A DNA stretch of 64,000 bases from an uncultured Bacteroidota bacterium (GCA_902515565.1 CABXVR010000002.1:1-64000); one strand, 5' to 3'; shown: positions 46,356-55,863, counted from the stretch's first letter. Program-made: numbers and translations. Notes: generated from the letters alone by a model not told the origin.

Positions 46356-47786
46356 TTAATCTATAAATTCCTGAGCAGATTTATTTTTTAACCGCTTTGA
46401 ATTAAATAAGAAAAATACGAAAGCACTAGTAAAAAGAAGAATTATAGTGCTTAACCATATATTATTTTTAATTCTGTTTTCATAATTAAACACAGGCATT
46501 TCATTATAGTTTTTAATTGTAAATTTCTGATTCTTAAATAGCATAGGCGCTAAGTAACTTCGCCACTTATCAGAAAACTCAAATACCTGTTTTTTATAAT
46601 CATTATAATGCTTTTCAGATGTGCCTGCAAAATTATTTAGTGATTGTTGAACTAGTATAGCCGGCGATAAATACTTAAACAAACTAATTAAGTCTTGTTG
46701 TTTTTTTAATTGACCCTCATATTCAACTAATATTGGTTTTGTTTTTTCTTCCATAACTTTTTCTGAAGCAAAATAATTATGCCAGAAACCAAAATTATCC
46801 TTATCGCTCTGTTGAGCTAGTTCTGGGTGATTTCGTAAATACTCATCCATAATTTTGTTTTGACTCTCTTCATTTTCTTTTTTAATTAATCGAATTTCAT
46901 TAATCATTTTTAAGCGAGAAGGAACTGGATACAAAGAATTACCTATTTGATTAATTGAAGCAGGTAATACTAAAACGATAAGTAACCATAAACCAATTAG
47001 AGTTAATGCATTTTTTGCTGAATTATTCACCATTATATTTATCACACAACTTAAGACAAACCAAAACAAGTTATATGCAGAAAGCAAAGCTACTAAGCCT
47101 AACATGCTAAACCCATCTGCGAGTGAATTTGGAGAAAAGATAGCAATAACAAAAAGTAATGAAACAATACTTGTAAGGGTAAAAATCAGGAAACGAATTC
47201 CAGTTTTTTGTAACAACCAATTTATCATAGAAAGAGGTTGAGCTGACAATAACCTAAGAGTTCCTAACTCCTTTTCTTTTGATAAAATATTAAAAGTAAA
47301 AGATATAATTAGTAAAGGTAAAATGTAAATAATTACAAATGCCAAGTCAAAATTTCCGAACAATAACTGCACAGGATTAATCATTTCAGAGTAATCTAAT
47401 GCAAAGTTGTTCCCATATACAGTTGGACTCTTAAAATGAGTATACATATCACTTTGTCCTGTTGCAATAAATGAAAACTCATTTGGATCCATTATTGCTA
47501 ATCGTGGATGTCTATATCCAATGGTCATAGGGTCAGATGGTAAACGCCAACTCGGACCATCAACAGCTTCACCTTTTTCAATTTTTGTAAGTGTCGATAA
47601 TATTGCGCTATCCTGTATTTGCAAACCCTCTGTAACCTTTGAAATGTCATTGAGTCTTTTTTCTACATTTTTATTTCCATTAAATGCAGCAAAAGCAAAC
47701 AGTAAGGTTGTACTAATAAACAATACAAGTAGCCATTGGCTTCTAAGCAGTAATTTGATTTCGTGTAATAAGTTATTTAAAAACAT
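46356..47786 (-). CDS. ABC transporter permease, DUF3526-like
   Basis: This 476-residue ABC-2 type permease has one N-terminal transmembrane segment, a large extracytoplasmic region (about 40-140, including SFIATGQSDMYTHF), then a run of five membrane helices, a second soluble region (about 290-430) and a final helix. It resembles its neighbour at 47790-49193 in layout, so the two probably form a heterodimeric membrane part for the ATPase at 49195-49908. The ends of both soluble regions contain conserved aromatic and charged residues (GNNFALDYSEM, FNYENRIKNNIW). Substrate unknown. Confidence 0.8.
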   Translation of the reverse strand: MFLNNLLHEIKLLLRSQWLLVLFISTTLLFAFAAFNGNKNVEKRLNDISKVTEGLQIQDSAILSTLTKIEKGEAVDGPSWRLPSDPMTIGYRHPRLAIMDPNEFSFIATGQSDMYTHFKSPTVYGNNFALDYSEMINPVQLLFGNFDLAFVIIYILPLLIISFTFNILSKEKELGTLRLLSAQPLSMINWLLQKTGIRFLIFTLTSIVSLLFVIAIFSPNSLADGFSMLGLVALLSAYNLFWFVLSCVINIMVNNSAKNALTLIGLWLLIVLVLPASINQIGNSLYPVPSRLKMINEIRLIKKENEESQNKIMDEYLRNHPELAQQSDKDNFGFWHNYFASEKVMEEKTKPILVEYEGQLKKQQDLISLFKYLSPAILVQQSLNNFAGTSEKHYNDYKKQVFEFSDKWRSYLAPMLFKNQKFTIKNYNEMPVFNYENRIKNNIWLSTIILLFTSAFVFFLFNSKRLKNKSAQEFID

Positions 47787-47789
47787 TTT

Positions 47790-49193
47790 TTATTTATTTT
47801 TTGAAAAGATTAATAAACCTACAAACGGAAGAAATAGCCAAAGACATAAAAACAATATGTTTTGAGTATTTTCTTTTATTATTTCTGAATTTGTAGGAGG
47901 AGTGAAATTAAATTTTGGAAGTTGTTTAAACTTCTCCTCTGTCATATTGTAACCGCGCTCACCATACTTTGAATTATCTTTAATATCATAATTTAAAAAC
48001 TCTTGTTTTTGCAATCGATATTTCTCAGCAGCATTAGTGAATTTCCAATGTAATTTATCGCTTGTATTTGAGACATCCATTGATAAAAATCGTAATGAAA
48101 TAAATGGTGACAAAAAGGATAAACTTTCATAAACCTTGTTTTGTTTGATTGCAATTTCATTTAAAATATCATAATGTTTTTTATAAATCTGAGCTTCATG
48201 CTCTTCTCCTTTTTGCATTCGATAACCCGAATAATTAAACGGTAATTCACTAATCTTTTCAACTCCATATTCTTCTAATGTTTCTAACTCTAGTTTTTGA
48301 GCAGCCTCGTTCCATGGGTTGTGACCATCAAGTCCATTTTTTTTATCTTCAGCAACAGCTGCGTTAAATTCTGATTTTGATGGATAAGGGTGGGCTTCAT
48401 TTGCAAAATTTGTGGCAACTTTTGGAGTAATAAAACTAAATAAAATCCAAATTAGCAAAGTGCATACTAAGGAAGTTCCAGATGATTTACTGAATAAAGA
48501 AACTAAAACTGTGATCGTTGAAATAATTAAATAATAAACCAAATATGAAGCCAATAGAGTCATTAAACTGCTCCAACTAAAAAAGGCTAAGTCATGAACA
48601 TTTGATAAAACAACTCCTATAACCAAAAAGGTAAATATGGTTAGAATAAAAATAGGAATTATTGCAGCGAACCACTTTCCTAGAATTAATTTTACAGAAC
48701 TTACACCTTGACTTTTTAACATTGTCAAAGTTTTATTTTCTAATTCTTTCGTATAAGAATTATAACCAATAAGTATTATTATTAAAGGAAATAAGTAAAT
48801 CAATACAAAGTTGATAGAAAGTGTGCCAAAACGAGCTAAACTTGTTTGGTCTGTAGCCTCACTAAATGATGCTTCATTTCGATTGTGAGCCTCTAAAAAT
48901 ATGGAATTACCAGTATACTTAGTGACACCATAATCTAATAAAGACAAAGCAAACTTAGGCTTAAAGGCATAGGTCCCATAGTGGGCTGCAGAGTGTGGGT
49001 TTTTAGCTCCTTGTGTCTCCCAGATTGTACGTTCTTTAGAAACCGACTCGGTAAGTTGTTGATTACTTTTTTTATATTGATTAACCCCTGTAATTAAAGC
49101 TAACAGTAGTAAAATACAGGATATAACGACTGCTGATTTAAATCGTCCATCTCTACTTAACTCTTTAAGCTCCTTAAAAATTATGTTTCTCAT
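47790..49193 (-). CDS. ABC transporter permease, DUF3526-like
   Basis: This 467-residue protein has the same plan: an N-terminal helix, an extracytoplasmic loop (AHYGTYAFKPKFALSLLDYG), a block of membrane helices with the ABC-2 coupling text YTKELENKTLTMLKSQGVS, a long soluble region (about 270-430) and a last helix. It is three bases from its partner permease and one base from the ATPase, so all three are translated together. Its relatives often accompany metal-related TonB receptors, which are not present here. Confidence 0.8.
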   Translation of the reverse strand: MRNIIFKELKELSRDGRFKSAVVISCILLLLALITGVNQYKKSNQQLTESVSKERTIWETQGAKNPHSAAHYGTYAFKPKFALSLLDYGVTKYTGNSIFLEAHNRNEASFSEATDQTSLARFGTLSINFVLIYLFPLIIILIGYNSYTKELENKTLTMLKSQGVSSVKLILGKWFAAIIPIFILTIFTFLVIGVVLSNVHDLAFFSWSSLMTLLASYLVYYLIISTITVLVSLFSKSSGTSLVCTLLIWILFSFITPKVATNFANEAHPYPSKSEFNAAVAEDKKNGLDGHNPWNEAAQKLELETLEEYGVEKISELPFNYSGYRMQKGEEHEAQIYKKHYDILNEIAIKQNKVYESLSFLSPFISLRFLSMDVSNTSDKLHWKFTNAAEKYRLQKQEFLNYDIKDNSKYGERGYNMTEEKFKQLPKFNFTPPTNSEIIKENTQNILFLCLWLFLPFVGLLIFSKNK

Positions 49194-49194
49194 A

Positions 49195-49908
49195 TTAGCT
49201 TACATTTTTAAAGTTCATAATATCCAAGTAAATTGTTTCCAACTGCTTAAGTGTAAGTTCAGACGTACTAGAATAGTTTTCCAAAATACCGGAACGCATA
49301 ATTCCTATATGGGTACTAACTTCTTTTGCTCTAAATAAATCGTGAGTAGCCATTAGTATAGCAACACCGTCGTTCTTCATTTTTTTAAGCAATGAAATAA
49401 ACTCATTACTAGATTTTGGATCCAAACCAGATGTAGGCTCATCAAGTAATAAAACCTTTGATTCTTTTGCAATAGCTAATGCAATTCCAACCTTTTGACG
49501 CATTCCTTTAGAGAATGTATTTACTCTATTATTATGAGCAGCTTTTTCTAATCCTGCCTCTGACAAAAAGTTTTGTAATTGTTGCTGATCAAATGTCTTA
49601 TTAGAAAGTTTAGTAAAATAATCCAAATTCTCAACAGCACTTAATGTTGGGTACAACATAAGGTTTTCAGGTATATAGGTTAGAAATTCTTTTGTTTTTA
49701 TTGGATTTTTTATAACATCAAGATTATTGATTTCAGCAGTTCCTAAGCTAGGAAGTGTGAAGTTTAATAAGATGTTGATTATTGTAGACTTTCCAGCACC
49801 ATTAGCACCAAGCAAACATAATATTTCTCCTTCATTGACATTAAAAGAAAGATCATTAATAGCTGTGAAATCACCATATTTTTTGGTGATATTATTTGTG
49901 GTTATCAT
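49195..49908 (-). CDS. ABC transporter ATP-binding protein
   Basis: This 237-residue ATPase has a complete set of motifs: Walker A GANGAGKST (about 34-42), Q-loop region, signature FSKGMRQ (about 128), Walker B VLLLDEPTSGLDP and H-loop MATHD. It should drive the two permeases encoded downstream. The arrangement (one ATPase, two fused-loop ABC-2 permeases) suggests export or envelope maintenance instead of nutrient import, but no substrate can be named. Confidence 0.9.
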   Translation of the reverse strand: MITTNNITKKYGDFTAINDLSFNVNEGEILCLLGANGAGKSTIINILLNFTLPSLGTAEINNLDVIKNPIKTKEFLTYIPENLMLYPTLSAVENLDYFTKLSNKTFDQQQLQNFLSEAGLEKAAHNNRVNTFSKGMRQKVGIALAIAKESKVLLLDEPTSGLDPKSSNEFISLLKKMKNDGVAILMATHDLFRAKEVSTHIGIMRSGILENYSSTSELTLKQLETIYLDIMNFKNVS

Positions 49909-49931
49909 ATAAATAAATTAAAAATTAGCAA

Positions 49932-49959
49932 TTAATATAGCGTGATACTATATCATTAA
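49932..49959. promoter_or_regulatory. Imperfect inverted repeat upstream of the ABC ATPase gene
   Basis: TATAG and CTATA flank CGTGATA, with outer TTAA on both sides (49932-49935 and 49956-49959), in the 99-base gap between the small exported protein and the ATPase gene. It could be an operator or an mRNA hairpin. No clean promoter box accompanies it. Confidence 0.3.
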
Positions 49960-50007
49960 ACAAGTCTTTAAGACATGTGATTATATTGTAAAAAGCAAAA
50001 AGGTGTA

Positions 50008-50304
50008 TTATAATGTAGGTGGAGGCCTACAAAAAAGAGAATTGTCAATTTGACTTTGTTTGAATTTATAATCATGAGCATAAAAATTTTGCTCTTTAAA
50101 TAAATTCGTGATTTGTGTTGAAGAACTAATTGAGTTATTAGTTGTAAAATCTGTCTCATTAGTAACAATGACATGCTCACAAATTTCGCAATCATTGTCT
50201 AGAGTGTCACTTTCATCGTGAGTAAAAGAGTGTAAACTGACTACTTTTAGTCCCATAAATAGGAAAAGTAAAAAGAAGGCAATATTATTTTTATATTTAA
50301 TCAA
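50008..50304 (-). CDS. Small exported CxxC protein, possibly metal-related
   Basis: I chose the TTG at 50304, giving 98 residues and a signal-peptide-like start (MIKYKNNIAFFLLFLF). An earlier in-frame TTG at 50334 lies upstream of a promoter box. The mature part has a SLHSFTHDE segment, a CEIC motif, an Asn/Thr/Ser-rich middle, and ends FCRPPPTL. I recall similar small flavobacterial proteins with CxLC and a terminal RPPP, usually next to TonB receptors or transporters for copper or zinc. Here it precedes the ABC exporter on the same strand. Function is unproven. Confidence 0.65.
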   Translation of the reverse strand: MIKYKNNIAFFLLFLFMGLKVVSLHSFTHDESDTLDNDCEICEHVIVTNETDFTTNNSISSSTQITNLFKEQNFYAHDYKFKQSQIDNSLFCRPPPTL

Positions 50305-50322
50305 GTGAACGAATTTAACAAT

Positions 50323-50330
50323 CAAAAGTA
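50323..50330 (-). promoter_or_regulatory. Candidate -7 box for the small CxxC protein gene
   Basis: On the minus strand TACTTTTG (50330-50323) matches TAnnTTTG; the message would begin near 50316, 12 bases before the chosen TTG start at 50304. No -33 box is evident. Confidence 0.4.
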
Positions 50331-50422
50331 ACAATATTTTAAATATCTTTAAAATAAAAATACAATTACTATAGACATTATAGTGTTTGTTATTTTATTT
50401 TAAAAATTGAATTTATTTTAAT

Positions 50423-50458
50423 AAAAAAAGGGGTTAATCTTAAAGATTAACCCCTTTT
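50423..50458 (-). terminator. Intrinsic terminator after the tRNA genes
   Basis: AAAAGGGGTTAATCTT (50426-50441) and AAGATTAACCCCTTTT (50443-50458) form a long, nearly perfect hairpin starting one base after the tRNA-Leu 3' end. On the minus strand it is followed by Ts, so it ends the mutS-tRNA transcript. Confidence 0.88.
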
Positions 50459-50459
50459 G

Positions 50460-50544
50460 TACTGAAGGCGGGACTTGAACCCGCACGGACTTACAGTCCA
50501 TTGGATTTTAAGTCCAACGTGTCTACCAATTCCACCACTTCAGC
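50460..50544 (-). tRNA. tRNA-Leu(UAA)
   Basis: This 85-nt type II tRNA has acceptor arms GCTGAAG/CTTCAGT (first pair G-U), anticodon loop CTTAAAA (anticodon TAA) between TTGGA and TCCAA, a long variable arm, and T arm GCGGG-TTCAAGT-CCCGC. CCA is not encoded. It lies 14 bases after tRNA-Gly on the same transcript. Confidence 0.95.
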
Positions 50545-50558
50545 ATATATATTTTCAG

Positions 50559-50630
50559 AGCGAAAGAAGGGATTTGAACCCTCGACCTCCACCTTGGCAA
50601 GGTGATGCTCTACCCCTGAGCTACTTTCGC
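50559..50630 (-). tRNA. tRNA-Gly(GCC)
   Basis: This 72-nt tRNA has perfect acceptor arms GCGAAAG/CTTTCGC, anticodon loop TTGCCAA (anticodon GCC), T loop TTCAAAT, and discriminator T. CCA is not encoded. It lies about 93 bases downstream of mutS, transcribed in the same direction. Confidence 0.95.
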
Positions 50631-50723
50631 AGTTTTTTTAATGAACGAACACCTAATGGTGCGGGTGCAAATTTAATACAATTCTTATAATAGCAAAGTA
50701 TTTTTTAAAAAAATAAGCAGTTA

Positions 50724-53321
50724 TTAAATATCTAACTTTTTTTTAAGTTCGCTAAGTTTAAGTAAAGCCTCAACTGGTGTTAATGAGTTAATATCAATTT
50801 TTGATATTTCATCTTTCAACTCCTCCAAAACAGGATTATCTAAATTAAAAAACTGAAGTTGAATATCGTCTTTTATTGACTTAACCTTCCCAGTTAACTC
50901 CTCATTAGAATGTGATTTTTCTAGTTTTTTCAAAATCTGATGAGCCTTATTTAAAACCTTTGAAGGCATACCAGCCATTTTAGCAACATGTATTCCAAAG
51001 CTATGTTCACTACCTCCTGGAACTAATTTTCTTAAAAACAAAACATCATTTTTTTCTTCCTTTACAGAAACATTAAAATTCTTTATTCGTTTGAAAGAGG
51101 AAGTCATTTCATTTAGCTCATGATAATGTGTTGCAAAAAGAGTTTTTGGTTTGGATATGTTATCGTGTAAAAACTCGCTAATAGCCCAAGCTATTGATAT
51201 TCCATCATAGGTACTTGTTCCTCTTCCTATTTCATCTAGAAGAATCAAACTTCTACTAGAAATATTATTTAATATGGATGCAGTTTCATTCATTTCTACC
51301 ATGAAAGTAGACTCTCCCATGGAAATATTATCACTTGCTCCAACTCTAGTAAATATTTTATCAAACCAACCCATTCTTACGGATTTTGCAGGTACAAAAC
51401 TACCCATTTGAGCCATTAAAACAATTATTGCTGTTTGCCTTAATATGGCAGATTTACCCGACATATTAGGCCCAGTAATCATTATAATTTGTTGTTTATC
51501 TGCATCTAAAAAGACATCATTAGAAATGTAAGATTCATGTGCCTTTAATTGTTTTTCAATAACAGGATGTCTGCCATCTTTGATGTCCAAATCATGAGAG
51601 TCATCTATGATAGGTTTGCAGTAATCATTCTCTATTGATAGTTGACTAAACCCAGATAAACAATCTAATTTTGCAATTAAAAACGAATTATTTTGAACCT
51701 CCTTTATAAAGCCGCCCATCCATTGAACTAAATCATTAAAAATTTGAATTTCAAGAGTCATTATTTTTTCTTCAGCACCAAGTATCTTAGATTCATACTC
51801 CTTTAATTCTTCAGTAATATATCTTTCTGCACTTACTAATGTTTGTTTTCTTATCCAATGCTCTGGGACCTTATCTTTATGAGTGTTTCTGACCTCTATG
51901 TAGTATCCAAACACGTTATTTGAAGCTATTTTTAGAGATGTAATACCTGTCGCTTCACTTTCTCTAACTAGCATTTTATCTAACACCTCTTTGCCTGAAA
52001 AAGCAATATTTCTTAATTCTTTTAACTCCTTTGAATATTCAGAAGATATAGAATTTCCTTTTAAAATATTAACTGGAGCTTCTTCCAAAAGAGTTTCTTT
52101 AATCCTATCCCTTAACTTATCACAATTACTTAAGGTAACTCCGATTTCTTTTACAGAAGCATTAGTAGATTTTTCTGCAAGTGATTTAATTGGAATAATT
52201 GCCTCAAGAGAATTTTTTAATTGAATTACTTCTCTGGGGCTAATTTTAAAAGTAGCAACTTTAGAAATGAGTCTTTCTATATCACCAATTAATTTAATAT
52301 GATGTTGGATTTGATTTAAAGAATTTAAATCTTGAATAAAAAACTCAACCACTTCTTGGCGACTATTTATTTCTTTAAGATCTTTTAGGGGAAGTGCTAA
52401 CCATCTTTTAAGTAGTCTACCACCCATTGGAGATATTGTTTTATCGATAACATCAATTAAAGTAACCGCATTTAAATTATTTGAATTAAAAAGCTCTAAG
52501 TTTCTTGTGGTAAATCTATCCATCCATACATAATCCTCTTTTGGTATTCTTTTAATTGAAGATATATGATTAATTTTCTGGTGTTGTGTTTCACTTAAAT
52601 AATGCATAATAGCTCCTGCGGCTATAACACCATCATTTAAATTTTCAATTCCAAAGCCTTTAAGGTTCTTAGTTTTAAAATGCGTACAGATAGACTCTTT
52701 AGCAAAGTCATGTTGAAAGACCCAGTCTTCAAGATAAAAAAGTTGATATGGGTAGCTAAATTTTGAGCTGAAGTCTTGTTTTTTTTGTTTGGAAACTAAT
52801 ATTTCACTGGGATTAAAATTTTGAAGAAGCTTATCTACTTCGTCAACTGTTCCTTGAGAAATTAAAAACTCTCCTGTGGAAACATCTAAGAAAGAGATTC
52901 CAATCTGTTTTCCTAGGCTAATTGCAGCTAAAAAATTATTTGTTTTTGGAGAAAGCACTTCATCTATAATAGCTAGACCTGGTGTTATTAGCTCTGTTAC
53001 TCCTCTTTTAACTATCGTTTTAGTAAGCTTAGGATCTTCAAGCTGGTCACATATAGCAACTCTTAATCCGGCCTTTACTAGCTTAGGCAGATATGTATTT
53101 AATGAGTGGTGAGGGAAACCTGCAAGTTCTGTTTCACTAGAGCTGCCAGCACCTCTTTTAGTTAGAATAATTCCAAGTATTTTTGCAGTTTTAATTGCAT
53201 CCTGTCCAAAGGTTTCGTAAAAATCTCCAACTCTAAAAAGTAACAATGCATCAGGATATTTTACCTTGATAGCATTATATTGCTTCATTAAAGGGGTTAT
53301 TTTTTTTACTGTTTTAGACAA
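50724..53321 (-). CDS. mutS: DNA mismatch repair protein MutS
   Basis: MutS recognises mismatches. The 865-residue protein has all domains: the N-terminal mismatch-binding domain with FYETFG (Phe-x-Glu at about 31-36), connector, lever and clamp, and the ATPase with GPNMSGKSAILRQ (about 612), DEIGRGTSTYDGISIAWAISEF and ATHYHEL. The first usable start is TTG (53321-53319), giving MSKTVKKITPLMKQYNAI, which matches the usual flavobacterial N-terminus; an ATG at residue 12 would cut it. Divergent from the TrmH-type gene. Confidence 0.95.
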   Translation of the reverse strand: MSKTVKKITPLMKQYNAIKVKYPDALLLFRVGDFYETFGQDAIKTAKILGIILTKRGAGSSSETELAGFPHHSLNTYLPKLVKAGLRVAICDQLEDPKLTKTIVKRGVTELITPGLAIIDEVLSPKTNNFLAAISLGKQIGISFLDVSTGEFLISQGTVDEVDKLLQNFNPSEILVSKQKKQDFSSKFSYPYQLFYLEDWVFQHDFAKESICTHFKTKNLKGFGIENLNDGVIAAGAIMHYLSETQHQKINHISSIKRIPKEDYVWMDRFTTRNLELFNSNNLNAVTLIDVIDKTISPMGGRLLKRWLALPLKDLKEINSRQEVVEFFIQDLNSLNQIQHHIKLIGDIERLISKVATFKISPREVIQLKNSLEAIIPIKSLAEKSTNASVKEIGVTLSNCDKLRDRIKETLLEEAPVNILKGNSISSEYSKELKELRNIAFSGKEVLDKMLVRESEATGITSLKIASNNVFGYYIEVRNTHKDKVPEHWIRKQTLVSAERYITEELKEYESKILGAEEKIMTLEIQIFNDLVQWMGGFIKEVQNNSFLIAKLDCLSGFSQLSIENDYCKPIIDDSHDLDIKDGRHPVIEKQLKAHESYISNDVFLDADKQQIIMITGPNMSGKSAILRQTAIIVLMAQMGSFVPAKSVRMGWFDKIFTRVGASDNISMGESTFMVEMNETASILNNISSRSLILLDEIGRGTSTYDGISIAWAISEFLHDNISKPKTLFATHYHELNEMTSSFKRIKNFNVSVKEEKNDVLFLRKLVPGGSEHSFGIHVAKMAGMPSKVLNKAHQILKKLEKSHSNEELTGKVKSIKDDIQLQFFNLDNPVLEELKDEISKIDINSLTPVEALLKLSELKKKLDI

Positions 53322-53439
53322 TGTAGAGTAGTTTTAAATATTTATTTTTACCAACATAATATCATGTGTTGCTAATGTAACTAATATTTATTTTTTTAAA
53401 AAGACATTAAAAAAAGATATTATAAATAATTTTTCTAAA

Positions 53440-53961
53440 ATGAGAAAATTAAAAAACAGTGAGCTAAACAGAATTAGCCCCAAAGAATACAAAGAAGCTG
53501 TTAAAAGTCCTGTCATTGTTGTGCTTGATAACATTAGAAGTTTAAACAACATTGGAAGTGTTTTCAGAACTAGTGATGCTTTTATGGTAGAAAAAATATA
53601 CCTATGTGGGATAACAGCAATACCACCTCACAAAGACATTAATAAGACTGCCTTAGGCAGTACAGATAGTGTAGAATGGGAACATATAACAAGTACTATA
53701 GAATTAGTAAATCAATTAAAAAAACAAGGTGTAAAGGTTATATCAATTGAGCAATGTGAAGGCTCTAGTAAACTTAATGAATACACGTTTGAAAAAGATG
53801 AAAAATATGCCTTTATATTTGGAAATGAAATTAAAGGGGTGGATCAAGAAGTAATTAACCAAAGTGATGATGTTATTGAAATTCCTCAGCTTGGAACCAA
53901 GCATTCTTTAAATATTTCAGTTAGTGTAGGGGTTGTACTTTGGAACTCAGTTTTTAAATAA
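53440..53961 (+). CDS. SpoU/TrmH family RNA 2'-O-methyltransferase
   Basis: This 173-residue SPOUT methylase has the trefoil-knot motifs: LDNIRSLNNIGSVFRTSDAF (motif 1, catalytic Arg), IFGNEIKGVDQ (motif 2) and IPQLGTKHSLNISVSVGVVLW (motif 3). It methylates a ribose in tRNA or rRNA; the target nucleotide is not evident. It lacks an N-terminal substrate-binding domain. Divergent from mutS, a neighbour relation I remember as conserved in Bacteroidota. Confidence 0.88.
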   Translation: MRKLKNSELNRISPKEYKEAVKSPVIVVLDNIRSLNNIGSVFRTSDAFMVEKIYLCGITAIPPHKDINKTALGSTDSVEWEHITSTIELVNQLKKQGVKVISIEQCEGSSKLNEYTFEKDEKYAFIFGNEIKGVDQEVINQSDDVIEIPQLGTKHSLNISVSVGVVLWNSVFK

Positions 53962-53969
53962 GAAACTAA

Positions 53970-55094
53970 TTACTGACAAATAGATTTTAATATGCTCAAA
54001 TAATCTATTCTGTTATTTACAAAATCCATATTATTAATGTCAATGATTTTTATATTTAAATCGGTTTGAGTTTTGTGAAAATCAAGATATCCTGAGTTAA
54101 TATTTTTCAAATACTTTGAATCTATATTTTGTTCGTAATCTCTACCGCGTTTTTTAATATTTTCTTTTAATCTGTCAATATTTTGATTAAGATATATATA
54201 TAAATCAGGTTTGAGAATATCTTTATACATAGAGAAAAATAGCTTTCTATATAATGCAAACTCATCCTCACTTAAAGTTATTTTAGAAAATATCAATGAT
54301 TTAAATATATCATAGTCACTAACAATAGAATCATTAAAAATATTTAGTTGTGACAAGTCATCAGTAATTTGCTGATATCTTTCTGCTAAAAAAGACATCT
54401 CTAATGTAAATGCATACCTATCTGGATCTTTATAGAATTTTGGGAGAAAAGGATTATCTGCAAATCTTTCTAAAATCAATTTTGAGTTAAAATCTATAGA
54501 TATTTTTTTAGCAAGAGAAGTTTTACCAGCTCCAATATTTCCTTCAATAGCTATATATTTAAACTTAGAAATATCAAATTGATCCTTTGGGTTAGTTAAA
54601 ATTTCACGGAGTTTTTCCACATCACCACTCTTACACAACTTTAATAATTCATTTGAGGTTTTATTTAAAATTGGGTGGTTTATATTTGGATCAATATCGT
54701 TTAATGGAGCTAAAACAAATTCACGCAAATGCATAGAGGGGTGAGGTACAGTTAATAGATTGTTTTTGATAACCTGGTCCTCGATTAATATAATATCAAG
54801 ATCAATTATTCTTGATTCATACACATTTTTATCGCTCCTAGTTCTGCCAAGTTTTGCTTCGATATTTAGAAGAGATTGTAATGTGTTATTTGGATCATCA
54901 TTTGAGAAAAAAGAAATACATATATTATAAAAATCATCGCCTTTAAAACCTACAGCTTTTGTTTTATATATAGAAGATATTGAGGATACAATAGAGATTT
55001 CTAAATGGATTAAATCAATTGCATCTTGGAGGTTTTGCAGCTTATCTCCAATATTAGAGCCAATAGAAATATGATATTTATTAAAAGATTTCAT
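53970..55094 (-). CDS. folK: HPPK (FolK) fused to a deoxynucleoside kinase
   Basis: This 374-residue fusion has two domains. Residues about 1-135 are 6-hydroxymethyl-7,8-dihydropterin pyrophosphokinase: SIGSNIGDKLQNLQDAI, GRTRSDKNVYESRIIDLDIILI and HPSMHLREFVLAPL. After a linker, residues about 172-374 form a dNK domain: GNIGAGKTSLAKK (P-loop), DYDIFKSLIFSK region, and KKRGRDYEQNIDSKYL. The first domain makes a folate precursor; the second phosphorylates deoxynucleosides. I recall this fusion in other Flavobacteriia. It is convergent with the methylase gene and divergent from the transporter. Confidence 0.9.
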   Translation of the reverse strand: MKSFNKYHISIGSNIGDKLQNLQDAIDLIHLEISIVSSISSIYKTKAVGFKGDDFYNICISFFSNDDPNNTLQSLLNIEAKLGRTRSDKNVYESRIIDLDIILIEDQVIKNNLLTVPHPSMHLREFVLAPLNDIDPNINHPILNKTSNELLKLCKSGDVEKLREILTNPKDQFDISKFKYIAIEGNIGAGKTSLAKKISIDFNSKLILERFADNPFLPKFYKDPDRYAFTLEMSFLAERYQQITDDLSQLNIFNDSIVSDYDIFKSLIFSKITLSEDEFALYRKLFFSMYKDILKPDLYIYLNQNIDRLKENIKKRGRDYEQNIDSKYLKNINSGYLDFHKTQTDLNIKIIDINNMDFVNNRIDYLSILKSICQ

Positions 55095-55158
55095 TGGTAC
55101 AAATTAAACAAAAAGAAATTCAAAATGTTATATTTACTTTAAATAATATTTTGAATTA

Positions 55159-55863
55159 ATGACAGTAAAAAATAAAATATTAGCACAAAAAATATATCTT
55201 ATTCTTGGGGCTTTATTTATCACATCTTTAGTTGTTTCTAACTTAATATTTCAAAAATTTTTTTATTGGCATCCATTTGATATAAAAATATTTGGGGTGG
55301 ATTTATTTATTCTTTCTGTAGGCATTTTACCCTACCCTATCACCTTTTTAATTACAGACTTAATTAGTGAGATATACGGAAAACAAAAAGCTAATCAGAT
55401 GGTAACTGTTGGGATTTTTGCATCTATTTTTTCAATTTTGATAATCTTAGTGGCAGATTCTGTCCCTGCAATTGTAGATTCTCCTGTTGGAGATGAATTA
55501 TTTTCAAAAGTGTTTGGAAGTACAATAATCGCTGTATTCGCAAGCATGATAACTTACCTGTTTGCTCAATTTGTAGATATTCATATTTATCATTTTTGGA
55601 AAAACCTGACCAAAGGTAAAATGCTTTGGCTTAGAAATAATTTTTCAACTTTTTTCTCACAATTTGTAGATACTTTTACCATTACATTCTTGCTCTGTGC
55701 ATTTGAAGTATTAAACTGGGATCAGTTTATGGGATTACTTATTTCTGGATTTTTATTTAAGGTTATAATTGCTCTTATTGATACTCCGTTTTTATACTTA
55801 GGGGTATATTTTTTTAGAAGAAAGTTTAATCTTAAAATAAATGAAGAAATTAATATTGATTGA
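55159..55863 (+). CDS. Queuosine precursor transporter (YhhQ/DUF165 family)
   Basis: This 234-residue integral membrane protein has about six hydrophobic segments. The family text ALFITSLVVSNLIFQKFF, ILPYPITFLITDLISEIYGK and RNNFSTFFSQFVDTFTITFLL (acid and Asn/Gln in membrane helices) is clear. E. coli YhhQ imports preQ0/preQ1. With queA in this genome, import of a Q precursor is plausible. ATG start. It runs to within four bases of the convergent DUF2797 gene. Confidence 0.88.
   Translation: MTVKNKILAQKIYLILGALFITSLVVSNLIFQKFFYWHPFDIKIFGVDLFILSVGILPYPITFLITDLISEIYGKQKANQMVTVGIFASIFSILIILVADSVPAIVDSPVGDELFSKVFGSTIIAVFASMITYLFAQFVDIHIYHFWKNLTKGKMLWLRNNFSTFFSQFVDTFTITFLLCAFEVLNWDQFMGLLISGFLFKVIIALIDTPFLYLGVYFFRRKFNLKINEEINID

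Noticed and set aside
50475-50690. Open frame on the plus strand across the tRNA genes
   Set aside because: It is made entirely of antisense tRNA sequence; the two tRNAs fold perfectly.
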